Assembly (NCBI GenBank): GCA_964057225.1
Contig: OZ059899.1
Location: 4,650,001-4,714,000, forward strand
Source of the DNA: Auanema rhodensis
Taxonomy: Eukaryota > Nematoda > Chromadorea > Rhabditida > Rhabditidae
DNA: 64,000 nucleotides
Direction: 5' to 3'
Shown here: positions 39,383 to 52,114 of the stretch, one piece after another
Position numbering within the stretch: the stretch's first letter is position 1
How the letters are laid out: every line of letters begins with the position of its first letter
Made by a program: the position numbers and the translations under genes
The notes under the pieces: model-generated
What the model was told of the DNA's origin: nothing
Database searches by the model: none
The model's input: only the letters and a program-made list of their open reading frames with translations

Positions 39383-42300
39383 ATATCTCGGTGCATTTTT
39401 AAGCTAGCGCAAATCTGATAACACAGATCGACGCAGCTTAAAAATCCGCATCGAATGCACTATACTACATTGAGAAACGCTTAATACAAAAATTAGATAT
39501 GATCGTTTGAAAAATGATGCATTAGTGTATGTTGAGTTTCCATGTACACTCAACATTGCTTCCAAAAACATTTTGACAAAAATTTTTTCGAAAAATTTCA
39601 AAATAATTCAGCAAAAAGTAGATGTTTTTAGATTCCTTTTTTCAAGGCAAAGACGATGGACAATGTTATTCAACGAAAAAATTTATTCTTCAGGGTGAAA
39701 ATCGAGGATATGTGTGTGAACTTATATCAGTTGATATCTCGGTGCATTTTTAAGCTAGCGCAAATCTGATAACACAGATCGACGCAGCTTAAAAATCCGC
39801 ATCGAATGCACTATACTACATTGAGAAACGCTTAATACAAAAATAAGTTATGATCGTTTGAAAAATGATGCATTAGTGTATGTTGAGTTTCCATGTACAC
39901 TCAACATTGCTTCCAAAAACATTTTGACAAAAATTTTTTCGAAAAATTTCAAAATAATTTAGCAAAAAGTAGATGTTTTTAGATTCCTTTTTTCAAGGCA
40001 AAGACGATGGACAATGTTATTCAACGAAAAAATTAGTTCTTCAGGGTGAAAATCGAGGATATAAGTGTGAACTTATATCAGTTGATATCTCGGTGCATTT
40101 TTAAGCTAGCGCAAATCTGATAACACAGATCGACGCAGCTTAAAAATCCGCATCGAATGCACTATACTACATTGAGAAACGCTTAATACAAAAATCAGTT
40201 ATGATCGTTTGAAAAATGATGCATTAGTGTATGTTGAGTTTCCATGTACACTCAACATTGCTTCCAAAAACATTTTGACAAAAATTTTTTCGAAAAATTT
40301 CATTATAATTTAGCAAAAAGTAGATGTTTTTAGATTCCTTTTTTCAAGGCAAAGACGATGGACAATGTTATTCAACGAAAAAATTAATTCTTCAGGGTGA
40401 AAATCGAGGATATATGTGTGAACTTATATCAGTTGATATCTCGGTGCATTTTTAAGCTAGCGCAAATCTGATAACACAGATCGACGCAGCTTAAAAATCC
40501 GCATCGAATGCACTATACTACATTGAGAAACGCTTAATACAAAAATTAGTTATGATCGTTTGAAAAATGATGCATTAGTGTATGTTGAGTTTCCATGTAC
40601 ACTCAACATTGCTTCCAAAAACATTTTGACAAAAATTTTTTCAAAAAATTTCAAAATAATTTAGCAAAAAGTAGATGTTTTTAGATTCCTTTTTTCAAGG
40701 CAAAGACGATGGACAATGTTATTCAACGAAAAAATTAATTCTTCAGGGTGAAAATCGAGGATATAAGTGTGAACTTATATCAGTTGATATCTCGGTGCAT
40801 TTTTAAGCTAGCGCAAATCTGATAACACAGATCGACGCAGCTTAAAAATCCGCATCGAATGCACTATACTACATTGAGAAACGCTTAATACAAAAATTAG
40901 TTATGATCGTTTGAAAAATGACGCATTAGTGTATGTTGAGTTTCCATGTACACTCAACATTGCTTCCAAAAACATTTTGACAAAAATTTTTTCGAAAAAT
41001 TTCAAAGTAATTCAGCAAAAAGTAGATGTTTTTAGATTCCTTTTTTCAAGGCAAAGACGATGGACAATGTTATTCAACGAAAAAATTAATTCTTCAGGGT
41101 GAAAATCGAGGATATAAGTGTGAACTTATATCAGTTGATATCTCGGTGCATTTTTAAGCTAGCGCAAATCTGATAACACAGATCGACGCAGCTTAAAAAT
41201 CCGCATCGAATGCACTATACTACATTGAGAAACGCTTAATACAAAAATTAGATATGATCGTTTGAAAAATGATGCATTAGTGTATGTTGAGTTTCCATGT
41301 ACACTCAACATTGCTTCCAAAAACATTTTGACAAAAATTTTTTCGAAAAATTTCAAAATAATTCAGCAAAAAGTAGATGTTTTTAGATTCCTTTTTTCAA
41401 GGCAAAGACGATGGACAATGTTATTCAACGAAAAAATTTATTCTTCAGGGTGAAAATCGAGGATATGTGTGTGAACTTATATCAGTTGATATCTCGGTGC
41501 ATTTTTAAGCTAGCGCAAATCTGATAACACAGATCGACGCAGCTTAAAAATCCGCATCGAATGCACTATACTACATTGAGAAACGCTTAATACAAAAATA
41601 AGTTATGATCGTTTGAAAAATGATGCATTAGTGTATGTTGAGTTTCCATGTACACTCAACATTGCTTCCAAAAACATTTTGACAAAAATTTTTTCGAAAA
41701 ATTTCAAAATAATTTAGCAAAAAGTAGATGTTTTTAGATTCCTTTTTTCAAGGCAAAGACGATGGACAATGTTATTCAACGAAAAAATTAGTTCTTCAGG
41801 GTGAAAATCGAGGATATAAGTGTGAACTTATATCAGTTGATATCTCGGTGCATTTTTAAGCTAGCGCAAATCTGATAACACAGATCGACGCAGCTTAAAA
41901 ATCCGCATCGAATGCACTATACTACATTGAGAAACGCTTAATACAAAAATCAGTTATGATCGTTTGAAAAATGATGCATTAGTGTATGTTGAGTTTCCAT
42001 GTACACTCAACATTGCTTCCAAAAACATTTTGACAAAAATTTTTTCGAAAAATTTCATTATAATTTAGCAAAAAGTAGATGTTTTTAGATTCCTTTTTTC
42101 AAGGCAAAGACGATGGACAATGTTATTCAACGAAAAAATTAATTCTTCAGGGTGAAAATCGAGGATATATGTGTGAACTTATATCAGTTGATATCTCGGT
42201 GCATTTTTAAGCTAGCGCAAATCTGATAACACAGATCGACGCAGCTTAAAAATCCGCATCGAATGCACTATACTACATTGAGAAACGCTTAATACAAAAA

Positions 42301-42761
42301 TTAGTTATGATCGTTTGAAAAATGATGCATTAGTGTATGTTGAGTTTCCATGTACACTCAACATTGCTTCCAAAAACATTTTGACAAAAATTTTTTCAAA
42401 AAATTTCAAAATAATTTAGCAAAAAGTAGATGTTTTTAGATTCCTTTTTTCAAGGCAAAGACGATGGACAATGTTATTCAACGAAAAAATTAATTCTTCA
42501 GGGTGAAAATCGAGGATATAAGTGTGAACTTATATCAGTTGATATCTCGGTGCATTTTTAAGCTAGCGCAAATCTGATAACACAGATCGACGCAGCTTAA
42601 AAATCCGCATCGAATGCACTATACTACATTGAGAAACGCTTAATACAAAAATTAGTTATGATCGTTTGAAAAATGACGCATTAGTGTATGTTGAGTTTCC
42701 ATGTACACTCAACATTGCTTCCAAAAACATTTTGACAAAAATTTTTTCGAAAAATTTCAAA
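39383..42761 (-). repeat. 1755-bp five-monomer tandem duplication
   Basis: Sequence 39383-41006 recurs at 41138-42761. Shared rare markers are TTAGATATGATC, AATTCAGC with TTTATTC, TTCATTATAATT (40301 and 42056), TTTTTTCAAAAAATTTC and AAATGACGC. The copy ends where TTCAAAGTAATTCAGC in the first copy (41007) becomes TTCAAAATAATTTAGC in the second. Confidence 0.85.
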
Positions 42762-42982
42762 ATAATTTAGCAAAAAGTAGATGTTTTTAGATTCCTTTTT
42801 TCAAGGCAAAGACGATGGACAATGTTATTCAACGAAAAAATTAATTCTTCAGGGTGAAAATCGAGGATATAAGTGTGAACTTATATCAGTTGATATCTCG
42901 GTGCATTTTTAAGCTAGCGCAAATCTGATAACACGGATCGACGCAGCTTAAAAATCCGCATCGAATGCACTATACTACATTG

Positions 42983-45900
42983 AGAAACGCTTAATACAAA
43001 AATAAGTTATGATCGTTTGAAAAATGATGCATTAGTGTATGTTGAGTTTCCATGTACACTCAACATTGCTTCCAAAAACATTTTGACAAAAATTTTTTCG
43101 AAAAATTTCAAAATAATTTAGCAAAAAGTAGATGTTTTCAGATTCCTTTTTTCAAGGCAAAGATGATGGACAATGTTATTCAACGAAAAAATTAATTCTT
43201 CATTGTGAAAATCGAGGATATAAGTGTGAACTTATATCAGTTAATATCTCGGTGCATTTTTAAGCTAGCGCAAATCTGATAACACAGATCGACGCAGCTT
43301 AAAAATCCGCATCGAATGCACTATATTACATTGAGAAACGCTTAATACAAAAATTAGTTATGATCGTTTGAAAAATGATGCATTAGTGTATGTTGAGTTT
43401 CCATGTACACTCAACATTGCTTCCAAAAACATTTTGACAAAAATTTTTTCGAAAAATTTCAAAATAATTCAGCAAAAAGTAGATGTTTTTAGATTCCTTT
43501 TTTCAAGGCAAAGACGATGGACAATGTTATTCAACGAAAAAATTGATTCTTCAGGGTGAAAATCGAGGATATGTGTGTGAACTTATATCAGTTGATATCT
43601 CGGTGCATTTTTAAGCTAGCGCAAATCTGATAACACAGATCGACGCAGCTTAAAAATCCGCATCGAATGCACTATACTACATTGAGAAACGCTTAATACA
43701 AAAATTAGTTATGATCGTTTGAAAAATGATGCATTAGTGTATGTTGAGTTTCCATGTACACTCAACATTGCTTCCAAAAACATTTTGACAAAAATTTTTT
43801 CGAAAAATTTCAAAATAATTTAGCAAAAAGTAGATGTTTTTAGATTCCTTTTCTCAAGGCAAAGACGATGGACAATGTTATTCAACGAAAAAATTAATTC
43901 TTCATTGTGAAAATCGAGGATATAAGTGTGAACTTATATCAGTTAATATCTCGGTGCATTTTTAAGCTAGCGCAAATCTGATAACACAGATCGACGCAGC
44001 TTAAAAATCCGCATCGAATGCACTATACTACATTGAGAAACGCTTAATACAAAAATTAGATATGATCGTTTGAAAAATGATGCATTAGTGTATGTTGAGT
44101 TTCCATGTACACTCAACATTGCTTCCAAAAACATTTTGACAAAAATTTTTTCGAAAAATTTCATTATAATTTAGCAAAAAGTAGATGTTTTTAGATTCCT
44201 TTTTTCAAGGCAAAGACGATGGACAATGTTATTCAACGAAAAAATTAGTTCTTCAGGGTGAAAATCGAGGATATAAGTGTGAACTTATATCAGTTGATAT
44301 CTCGGTGCATTTTTAAGCTAGCGCAAATCTGATAACACAGATCGACGCAGCTTAAAAATCCGCATCGAATGCACTATACTACATTGAGGAACGCTCAATA
44401 CAAAAATAAGTTATGATCGTTTGAAAAATGATGCATTAGTGTATGTTGAGTTTCCATGTACACTCAACATTGCTTCCAAAAACATTTTGACAAAAATTTT
44501 TTCGAAAAATTTCAAAATAATTTAGCAAAAAGTAGATGTTTTTAGATTCCTTTTTTCAAGGCAAAGACGATGGACAATGTTATTCAACGAAAAAATTAGT
44601 TCTTCAGGGTGAAAATCGAGGATATAAGTGTGAACTTATATCAGTTGATATCTCGGTGCATTTTTAAGCTAGCGCAAATCTGATAACACAGATCGACGCA
44701 GCTTAAAAATCCGCATCGAATGCACTATACTACATTGAGAAACGCTCAATACAAAAATAAGTTATGATCGTTTGAAAAATGATGCATTAGTGTATGTTGA
44801 GTTTCCATGTACACTCAGCATTGCTTCCAAAAACATTTTGACAAAAATTTTTTCAAAAAATTTCAAAATAATTTAGCAAAAAGTAGATGTTTTTAGATTC
44901 CTTTTTTCAAGGCAAAGACGATGGACAATGTTATTCAACGAAAAAATTAATTCTTCAGGGTGAAAATCGAGGATATAAGTGTGAACTTATATCAGTTGAT
45001 ATCTCGGTGCATTTGTAAGCTAGCGCAAATCTGATAACACAGATCGACGCAGCTTAAAAATCCGCATCGAATGCACTATACTACATTGAGAAACGCTTAA
45101 TACAAAAATAAGTTATGATCGTTTGAAAAATGATGCATTAGTGTATGTTGAGTTTCCATGTACACTCAACATTGCTTCCAAAAACATTTTGACAAAAATT
45201 TTTTCGAAAAATTTCATTATAATTTAGCAAAAAGTAGATGTTTTTAGATTCCTTTTTTCAAGGCAAAGACGATGGACAATGTTATTCAACGAAAAAATTA
45301 ATTCTTCAGGGTGAAAATCGAGGATATATGTGTGAACTTATATCAGTTGATATCTCGGTGCATTTTTAAGCTAGCGCAAATCTGATAACACAGATCGACG
45401 CAGCTTAAAAATCCGCATCGAATGCACTATACTACATTGAGAAACGCTTAATACAAAAATTAGTTATGATCGTTTGAAAAATGACGCATTAGTGTATGTT
45501 GAGTTTCCATGTACACTCAACATTGCTTCCAAAAACATTTTGACAAAAATTTTTTTACGAAAAATTTCAAAATAATTTAGCAAAAAGTAGATGTTTTTAG
45601 ATTCCTTTTTTCAAGGCAAAGACGATGGACAATATTATTCAACGAAAAAATTAATTCTTCAGGGTGAAAATCGAGGATATAAGTGTGAACTAATATCAGT
45701 TGATATCTCGGTGCATTTTTAATCTAGCGCAAATCTGATAACACGGATCGACGCAGCTTAAAAATCCGCATCGAATGCACTATACTACATTGAGAAACGC
45801 TTAATACAAAAATCAGTTATGATCGTTTGAAAAATGATGCATTAGTGTATGTTGAGTTTCCATGTACACTCAACATTGCTTCCAAAAACATTTTGACAAA

Positions 45901-48609
45901 AATTTTTTCGAAAAATTTCAAAGTAATTCAGCAAAAAGTAGATGTTTTTAGATTCCTTTTTTCAAGGCAAAGACGATCGACAATGTTATTCAACGAAAAA
46001 ATTGATTCTTCAGGGTGAAAATCGAGGATATGTGTGTGAACTTATATCAGTTGATATCTCGGTGCATTTTTAAGCTAGCGCAAATCTGATAACACAGATC
46101 GACGCAGCTTAAAAATCCGCATCGAATGCACTATACTACATTTAGAAACGCTTAATACAAAAATAAGTTATGATCGTTTGAAAAATGATGCATTAGTGTA
46201 TGTTGAGTTTCCATGTACACTCAACATTGCTTCCAAAAACATTTTGACAAAAATTTTTTCGAAAAATTTCAAAATAATTTAGCAAAAAGTAGATGTTTTT
46301 AGATTCCTTTTTTCAAGGCAAAGACGATGGACAATGTTATTCAACGAAAAAATTAATTCTTCAGGGTGAAAATCGAGGATATAAGTGTGAACTTATATCA
46401 GTTGATATCTCGGTGCATTTTTAAGCTAGCGCAAATCTGATAACACAGATCGACGCAGCTTAAAAATCCGCATCGAATGCACTATACTACATTTAGAAAC
46501 GCTTAATACAAAAATAAGTTATGATCGTTTGAAAAATGATGCATTAGTGTATGTTGAGTTTCCATGTACACTCAACATTGCTTCCAAAAACATTTTGACA
46601 AAAATTTTTTCGAAAAATTTCAAAATAATTTAGCAAAAAGTAGATGTTTTTAGATTCCTTTTTTCAAGGCAAAGACGATGGACAATGTTATTCAACGAAA
46701 AAATTAATTCTTCAGGGTGAAAATCGAGGATATAAGTGTGAACTTATATCAGTTGATATCTCGGTGCATTTTTAAGCTAGCGCAAATCTGATAACACAGA
46801 TCGACGCAGCTTAAAAATCCGCATCGAATGCACTATACTACATTTAGAAACGCTTAATACAAAAATAAGTTATGATCGTTTGAAAAATGATGCATTAGTG
46901 TATGTTGAGTTTCCATGTACACTCAACATTGCTTCCAAAAACATTTTGACAAAAATTTTTTCGAAAAATTTCAAAATAATTTAGCAAAAAGTAGATGTTT
47001 TCAGATTCCTTTTTTCAAGGCAAAGATGATGGACAATGTTATTCAACGAAAAAATTAATTCTTCATTGTGAAAATCGAGGATATAAGTGTGAACTTATAT
47101 CAGTTAATATCTCGGTGCATTTTTAAGCTAGCGCAAATCTGATAACACAGATCGACGCAGCTTAAAAATCCGCATCGAATGCACTATATTACATTGAGAA
47201 ACGCTTAATACAAAAATTAGTTATGATCGTTTGAAAAATGATGCATTAGTGTATGTTGAGTTTCCATGTACACTCAACATTGCTTCCAAAAACATTTTGA
47301 CAAAAATTTTTTCGAAAAATTTCAAAATAATTCAGCAAAAAGTAGATGTTTTTAGATTCCTTTTTTCAAGGCAAAGACGATGGACAATGTTATTCAACGA
47401 AAAAATTGATTCTTCAGGGTGAAAATCGAGGATATGTGTGTGAACTTATATCAGTTGATATCTCGGTGCATTTTTAAGCTAGCGCAAATCTGATAACACA
47501 GATCGACGCAGCTTAAAAATCCGCATCGAATGCACTATACTACATTGAGAAACGCTTAATACAAAAATTAGTTATGATCGTTTGAAAAATGATGCATTAG
47601 TGTATGTTGAGTTTCCATGTACACTCAACATTGCTTCCAAAAACATTTTGACAAAAATTTTTTCGAAAAATTTCAAAATAATTTAGCAAAAAGTAGATGT
47701 TTTTAGATTCCTTTTTTCAAGGCAAAGACGATGGACAATGTTATTCAACGAAAAAATTAATTCTTCATTGTGAAAATCGAGGATATAAGTGTGAACTTAT
47801 ATCAGTTAATATCTCGGTGCATTTTTAAGCTAGCGCAAATCTGATAACACAGATCGACGCAGCTTAAAAATCCGCATCGAATGCACTATACTACATTGAG
47901 AAACGCTTAATACAAAAATTAGATATGATCGTTTGAAAAATGATGCATTAGTGTATGTTGAGTTTCCATGTACACTCAACATTGCTTCCAAAAACATTTT
48001 GACAAAAATTTTTTCGAAAAATTTCATTATAATTTAGCAAAAAGTAGATGTTTTTAGATTCCTTTTTTCAAGGCAAAGACGATGGACAATGTTATTCAAC
48101 GAAAAAATTAGTTCTTCAGGGTGAAAATCGAGGATATAAGTGTGAACTTATATCAGTTGATATCTCGGTGCATTTTTAAGCTAGCGCAAATCTGATAACA
48201 CAGATCGACGCAGCTTAAAAATCCGCATCGAATGCACTATACTACATTGAGGAACGCTCAATACAAAAATAAGTTATGATCGTTTGAAAAATGATGCATT
48301 AGTGTATGTTGAGTTTCCATGTACACTCAACATTGCTTCCAAAAACATTTTGACAAAAATTTTTTCGAAAAATTTCAAAATAATTTAGCAAAAAGTAGAT
48401 GTTTTTAGATTCCTTTTTTCAAGGCAAAGACGATGGACAATGTTATTCAACGAAAAAATTAGTTCTTCAGGGTGAAAATCGAGGATATAAGTGTGAACTT
48501 ATATCAGTTGATATCTCGGTGCATTTTTAAGCTAGCGCAAATCTGATAACACAGATCGACGCAGCTTAAAAATCCGCATCGAATGCACTATACTACATTG
48601 AGAAACGCT
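42983..48609 (-). repeat. Segment repeated at 3863 bp (11 monomers plus 2 bases)
   Basis: Sequence 42983-44746 recurs at 46846-48609. Shared markers are GATGTTTTCAGATTCC with AAGATGATGG, CACTATATTAC, the linked AATTCAGC/TGATTC/GATATGTGTG set, TTAGATATGATC and GAGGAACGCTCAATAC. One difference seen is TTTTCTCAAGG at about 43854. The 2-base excess over 11 x 351 comes from the insertion near 45550. Confidence 0.85.
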
Positions 48610-51600
48610 TAATACAAAAATAAGTTATGATCGTTTGAAAAATGATGCATTAGTGTATGTTGAGTTTCCATGTACACTCAACATTGCTTCCAAAAACATT
48701 TTGACAAAAATTTTTTCGAAAAATTTCATTATAATTTAGCAAAAAGTAGATGTTTTTAGATTTCTTTTTTCAAGGCAAAGACGATGGACAATGTTATTCA
48801 ACGAAAAAATTAATTCTTCAGGGTGAAAATCGAGGATATAAGTGTGAACTTATATCAGTTGATATCTCGGTGCATTTTTAAGCTAGCGCAAATCTGATAA
48901 CACAGATCGACGCAGCTTAAAAATCCGCATCGAATGCACTATACTACATTGAGAAACGCTTAATACAAAAATAAGTTATGATCGTTTGAAAAATGATGCA
49001 TTAGTGTATGTTGAGTTTCCATGTACACTCAACATTGCTTCCAAAAACATTTTGACAAAAATTTTTTCGAAAAATTTCATTATAATTTAGCAAAAAGTAG
49101 ATGTTTTTAGATTCCTTTTTTCAAGGCAAAGACGATGGACAATGTTATTCAACGAAAAAATTAATTCTTCAGGGTGAAAATCGAGGATATATGTGTGAAC
49201 TTATATCAGTTGATATCTCGGTGCATTTTTAAGCTAGCGCAAATCTGATAACACAGATCGACGCAGCTTAAAAATCCGCATCGAATGCACTATACTACAT
49301 TGAGAAACGCTTAATACAAAAATTAGATATGATCGTTTGAAAAATGATGCATTAGTGTATGTTGAGTTTCCATGTACACTCAACATTGCTTCCAAAAACA
49401 TTTTGACAAAAATTTTTTCGAAAAATTTCATTATAATTTAGCAAAAAGTAGATGTTTTTAGATTCCTTTTTTCAAGGCAAAGACGATGGACAATGTTATT
49501 CAACGAAAAAATTAGTTCTTCAGGGTGAAAATCGAGGATATAAGTGTGAACTTATATCAGTTGATATCTCGGTGCATTTTTAAGCTAGCGCAAATCTGAT
49601 AACACAGATCGACGCAGCTTAAAAATCCGCATCGAATGCACTATACTACATTGAGGAACGCTCAATACAAAAATAAGTTATGATCGTTTGAAAAATGATG
49701 CATTAGTGTATGTTGAGTTTCCATGTACACTCAACATTGCTTCCAAAAACATTTTGACAAAAATTTTTTCGAAAAATTTCAAAATAATTTAGCAAAAAGT
49801 AGATGTTTTTAGATTCCTTTTTTCAAGGCAAAGACGATGGACAATGTTATTCAACGAAAAAATTAGTTCTTCAGGGTGAAAATCGAGGATATAAGTGTGA
49901 ACTTATATCAGTTGATATCTCGGTGCATTTTTAAGCTAGCGCAAATCTGATAACACAGATCGACGCAGCTTAAAAATCCGCATCGAATGCACTATACTAC
50001 ATTGAGAAACGCTTAATACAAAAATAAGTTATGATCGTTTGAAAAATGATGCATTAGTGTATGTTGAGTTTCCATGTACACTCAACATTGCTTCCAAAAA
50101 CATTTTGACAAAAATTTTTTCGAAAAATTTCATTATAATTTAGCAAAAAGTAGATGTTTTTAGATTTCTTTTTTCAAGGCAAAGACGATGGACAATGTTA
50201 TTCAACGAAAAAATTAATTCTTCAGGGTGAAAATCGAGGATATAAGTGTGAACTTATATCAGTTGATATCTCGGTGCATTTTTAAGCTAGCGCAAATCTG
50301 ATAACACAGATCGACGCAGCTTAAAAATCCGCATCGAATGCACTATACTACATTGAGAAACGCTTAATACAAAAATAAGTTATGATCGTTTGAAAAATGA
50401 TGCATTAGTGTATGTTGAGTTTCCATGTACACTCAACATTGCTTCCAAAAACATTTTGACAAAAATTTTTTCGAAAAATTTCATTATAATTTAGCAAAAA
50501 GTAGATGTTTTTAGATTCCTTTTTTCAAGGCAAAGACGATGGACAATGTTATTCAACGAAAAAATTAATTCTTCAGGGTGAAAATCGAGGATATATGTGT
50601 GAACTTATATCAGTTGATATCTCGGTGCATTTTTAAGCTAGCGCAAATCTGATAACACAGATCGACGCAGCTTAAAAATCCGCATCGAATGCACTATACT
50701 ACATTGAGAAACGCTTAATACAAAAATTAGTTATGATCGTTTGAAAAATGACGCATTAGTGTATGTTGAGTTTCCATGTACACTCAACATTGCTTCCAAA
50801 AACATTTTGACAAAAATTTTTTTACGAAAAATTTCAAAATAATTTAGCAAAAAGTAGATGTTTTTAGATTCCTTTTTTCAAGGCAAAGACGATGGACAAT
50901 ATTATTCAACGAAAAAATTAATTCTTCAGGGTGAAAATCGAGGATATAAGTGTGAACTAATATCAGTTGATATCTCGGTGCATTTTTAATCTAGCGCAAA
51001 TCTGATAACACGGATCGACGCAGCTTAAAAATCCGCATCGAATGCACTATACTACATTGAGAAACGCTTAATACAAAAATCAGTTATGATCGTTTGAAAA
51101 ATGATGCATTAGTGTATGTTGAGTTTCCATGTACACTCAACATTGCTTCCAAAAACATTTTGACAAAAATTTTTTCGAAAAATTTCAAAGTAATTCAGCA
51201 AAAAGTAGATGTTTTTAGATTCCTTTTTTCAAGGCAAAGACGATCGACAATGTTATTCAACGAAAAAATTGATTCTTCAGGGTGAAAATCGAGGATATGT
51301 GTGTGAACTTATATCAGTTGATATCTCGGTGCATTTTTAAGCTAGCGCAAATCTGATAACACAGATCGACGCAGCTTAAAAATCCGCATCGAATGCACTA
51401 TACTACATTTAGAAACGCTTAATACAAAAATAAGTTATGATCGTTTGAAAAATGATGCATTAGTGTATGTTGAGTTTCCATGTACACTCAACATTGCTTC
51501 CAAAAACATTTTGACAAAAATTTTTTCGAAAAATTTCAAAATAATTTAGCAAAAAGTAGATGTTTTTAGATTCCTTTTTTCAAGGCAAAGACGATGGACA

Positions 51601-52113
51601 ATGTTATTCAACGAAAAAATTAATTCTTCAGGGTGAAAATCGAGGATATAAGTGTGAACTTATATCAGTTGATATCTCGGTGCATTTTTAAGCTAGCGCA
51701 AATCTGATAACACAGATCGACGCAGCTTAAAAATCCGCATCGAATGCACTATACTACATTTAGAAACGCTTAATACAAAAATAAGTTATGATCGTTTGAA
51801 AAATGATGCATTAGTGTATGTTGAGTTTCCATGTACACTCAACATTGCTTCCAAAAACATTTTGACAAAAATTTTTTCGAAAAATTTCAAAATAATTTAG
51901 CAAAAAGTAGATGTTTTTAGATTCCTTTTTTCAAGGCAAAGACGATGGACAATGTTATTCAACGAAAAAATTAATTCTTCAGGGTGAAAATCGAGGATAT
52001 AAGTGTGAACTTATATCAGTTGATATCTCGGTGCATTTTTAAGCTAGCGCAAATCTGATAACACAGATCGACGCAGCTTAAAAATCCGCATCGAATGCAC
52101 TATACTACATTTA
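45016..52113 (-). repeat. Segment repeated at 5267 bp (15 monomers plus 2 bases)
   Basis: Sequence 45016-46846 recurs at 50283-52113. The shared rare markers are strong: the two-base insertion giving TTTTTTTACG (45550 and 50817), GAACTAATATCAG, TTTTTAATCTAGCGC, CGATCGACAATG and AAAGTAATTCAGC. The copies end at CATTTAGAAAC versus CATTTAAAAAC. This duplication interleaves with the 3863-bp one. Confidence 0.85.
47809..50730 (-). repeat. 1404-bp four-monomer tandem duplication
   Basis: Sequence 47809-49326 recurs at 49213-50730, so the unit is 1404 bp. Shared markers are GAGGAACGCTCAATAC, AAAATTAGTTCTTC, AGATTTCTTTTTTC (48761 and 50165) and GATATATGTGTG. It lies inside the span of the 5267-bp duplication and so helped create that spacing. 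Confidence 0.85.
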
Positions 52114-52114
52114 A

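Noticed and set aside
39404-39601. 65-codon minus-strand open frame, repeated at 41159, 43967, 47830 and 49234
   Set aside because: It starts at TTG and is open only where TTAGATATG replaces TTAGTTATG, which removes a TAA stop. It overlaps the plus-strand frame inside the same monomer and is accidental.
39507-39698. 63-codon plus-strand open frame, repeated at 40911, 41262, 43368, 45827, 47231, 51094, 56008, 57061, 58816 and 63028
   Set aside because: It starts at TTG, not ATG, and is open only where the usual ATAATTTAG reads ATAATTCAG, which removes a TAG stop. It is a by-product of a satellite variant, with no domain, no independent conservation and no gene context.
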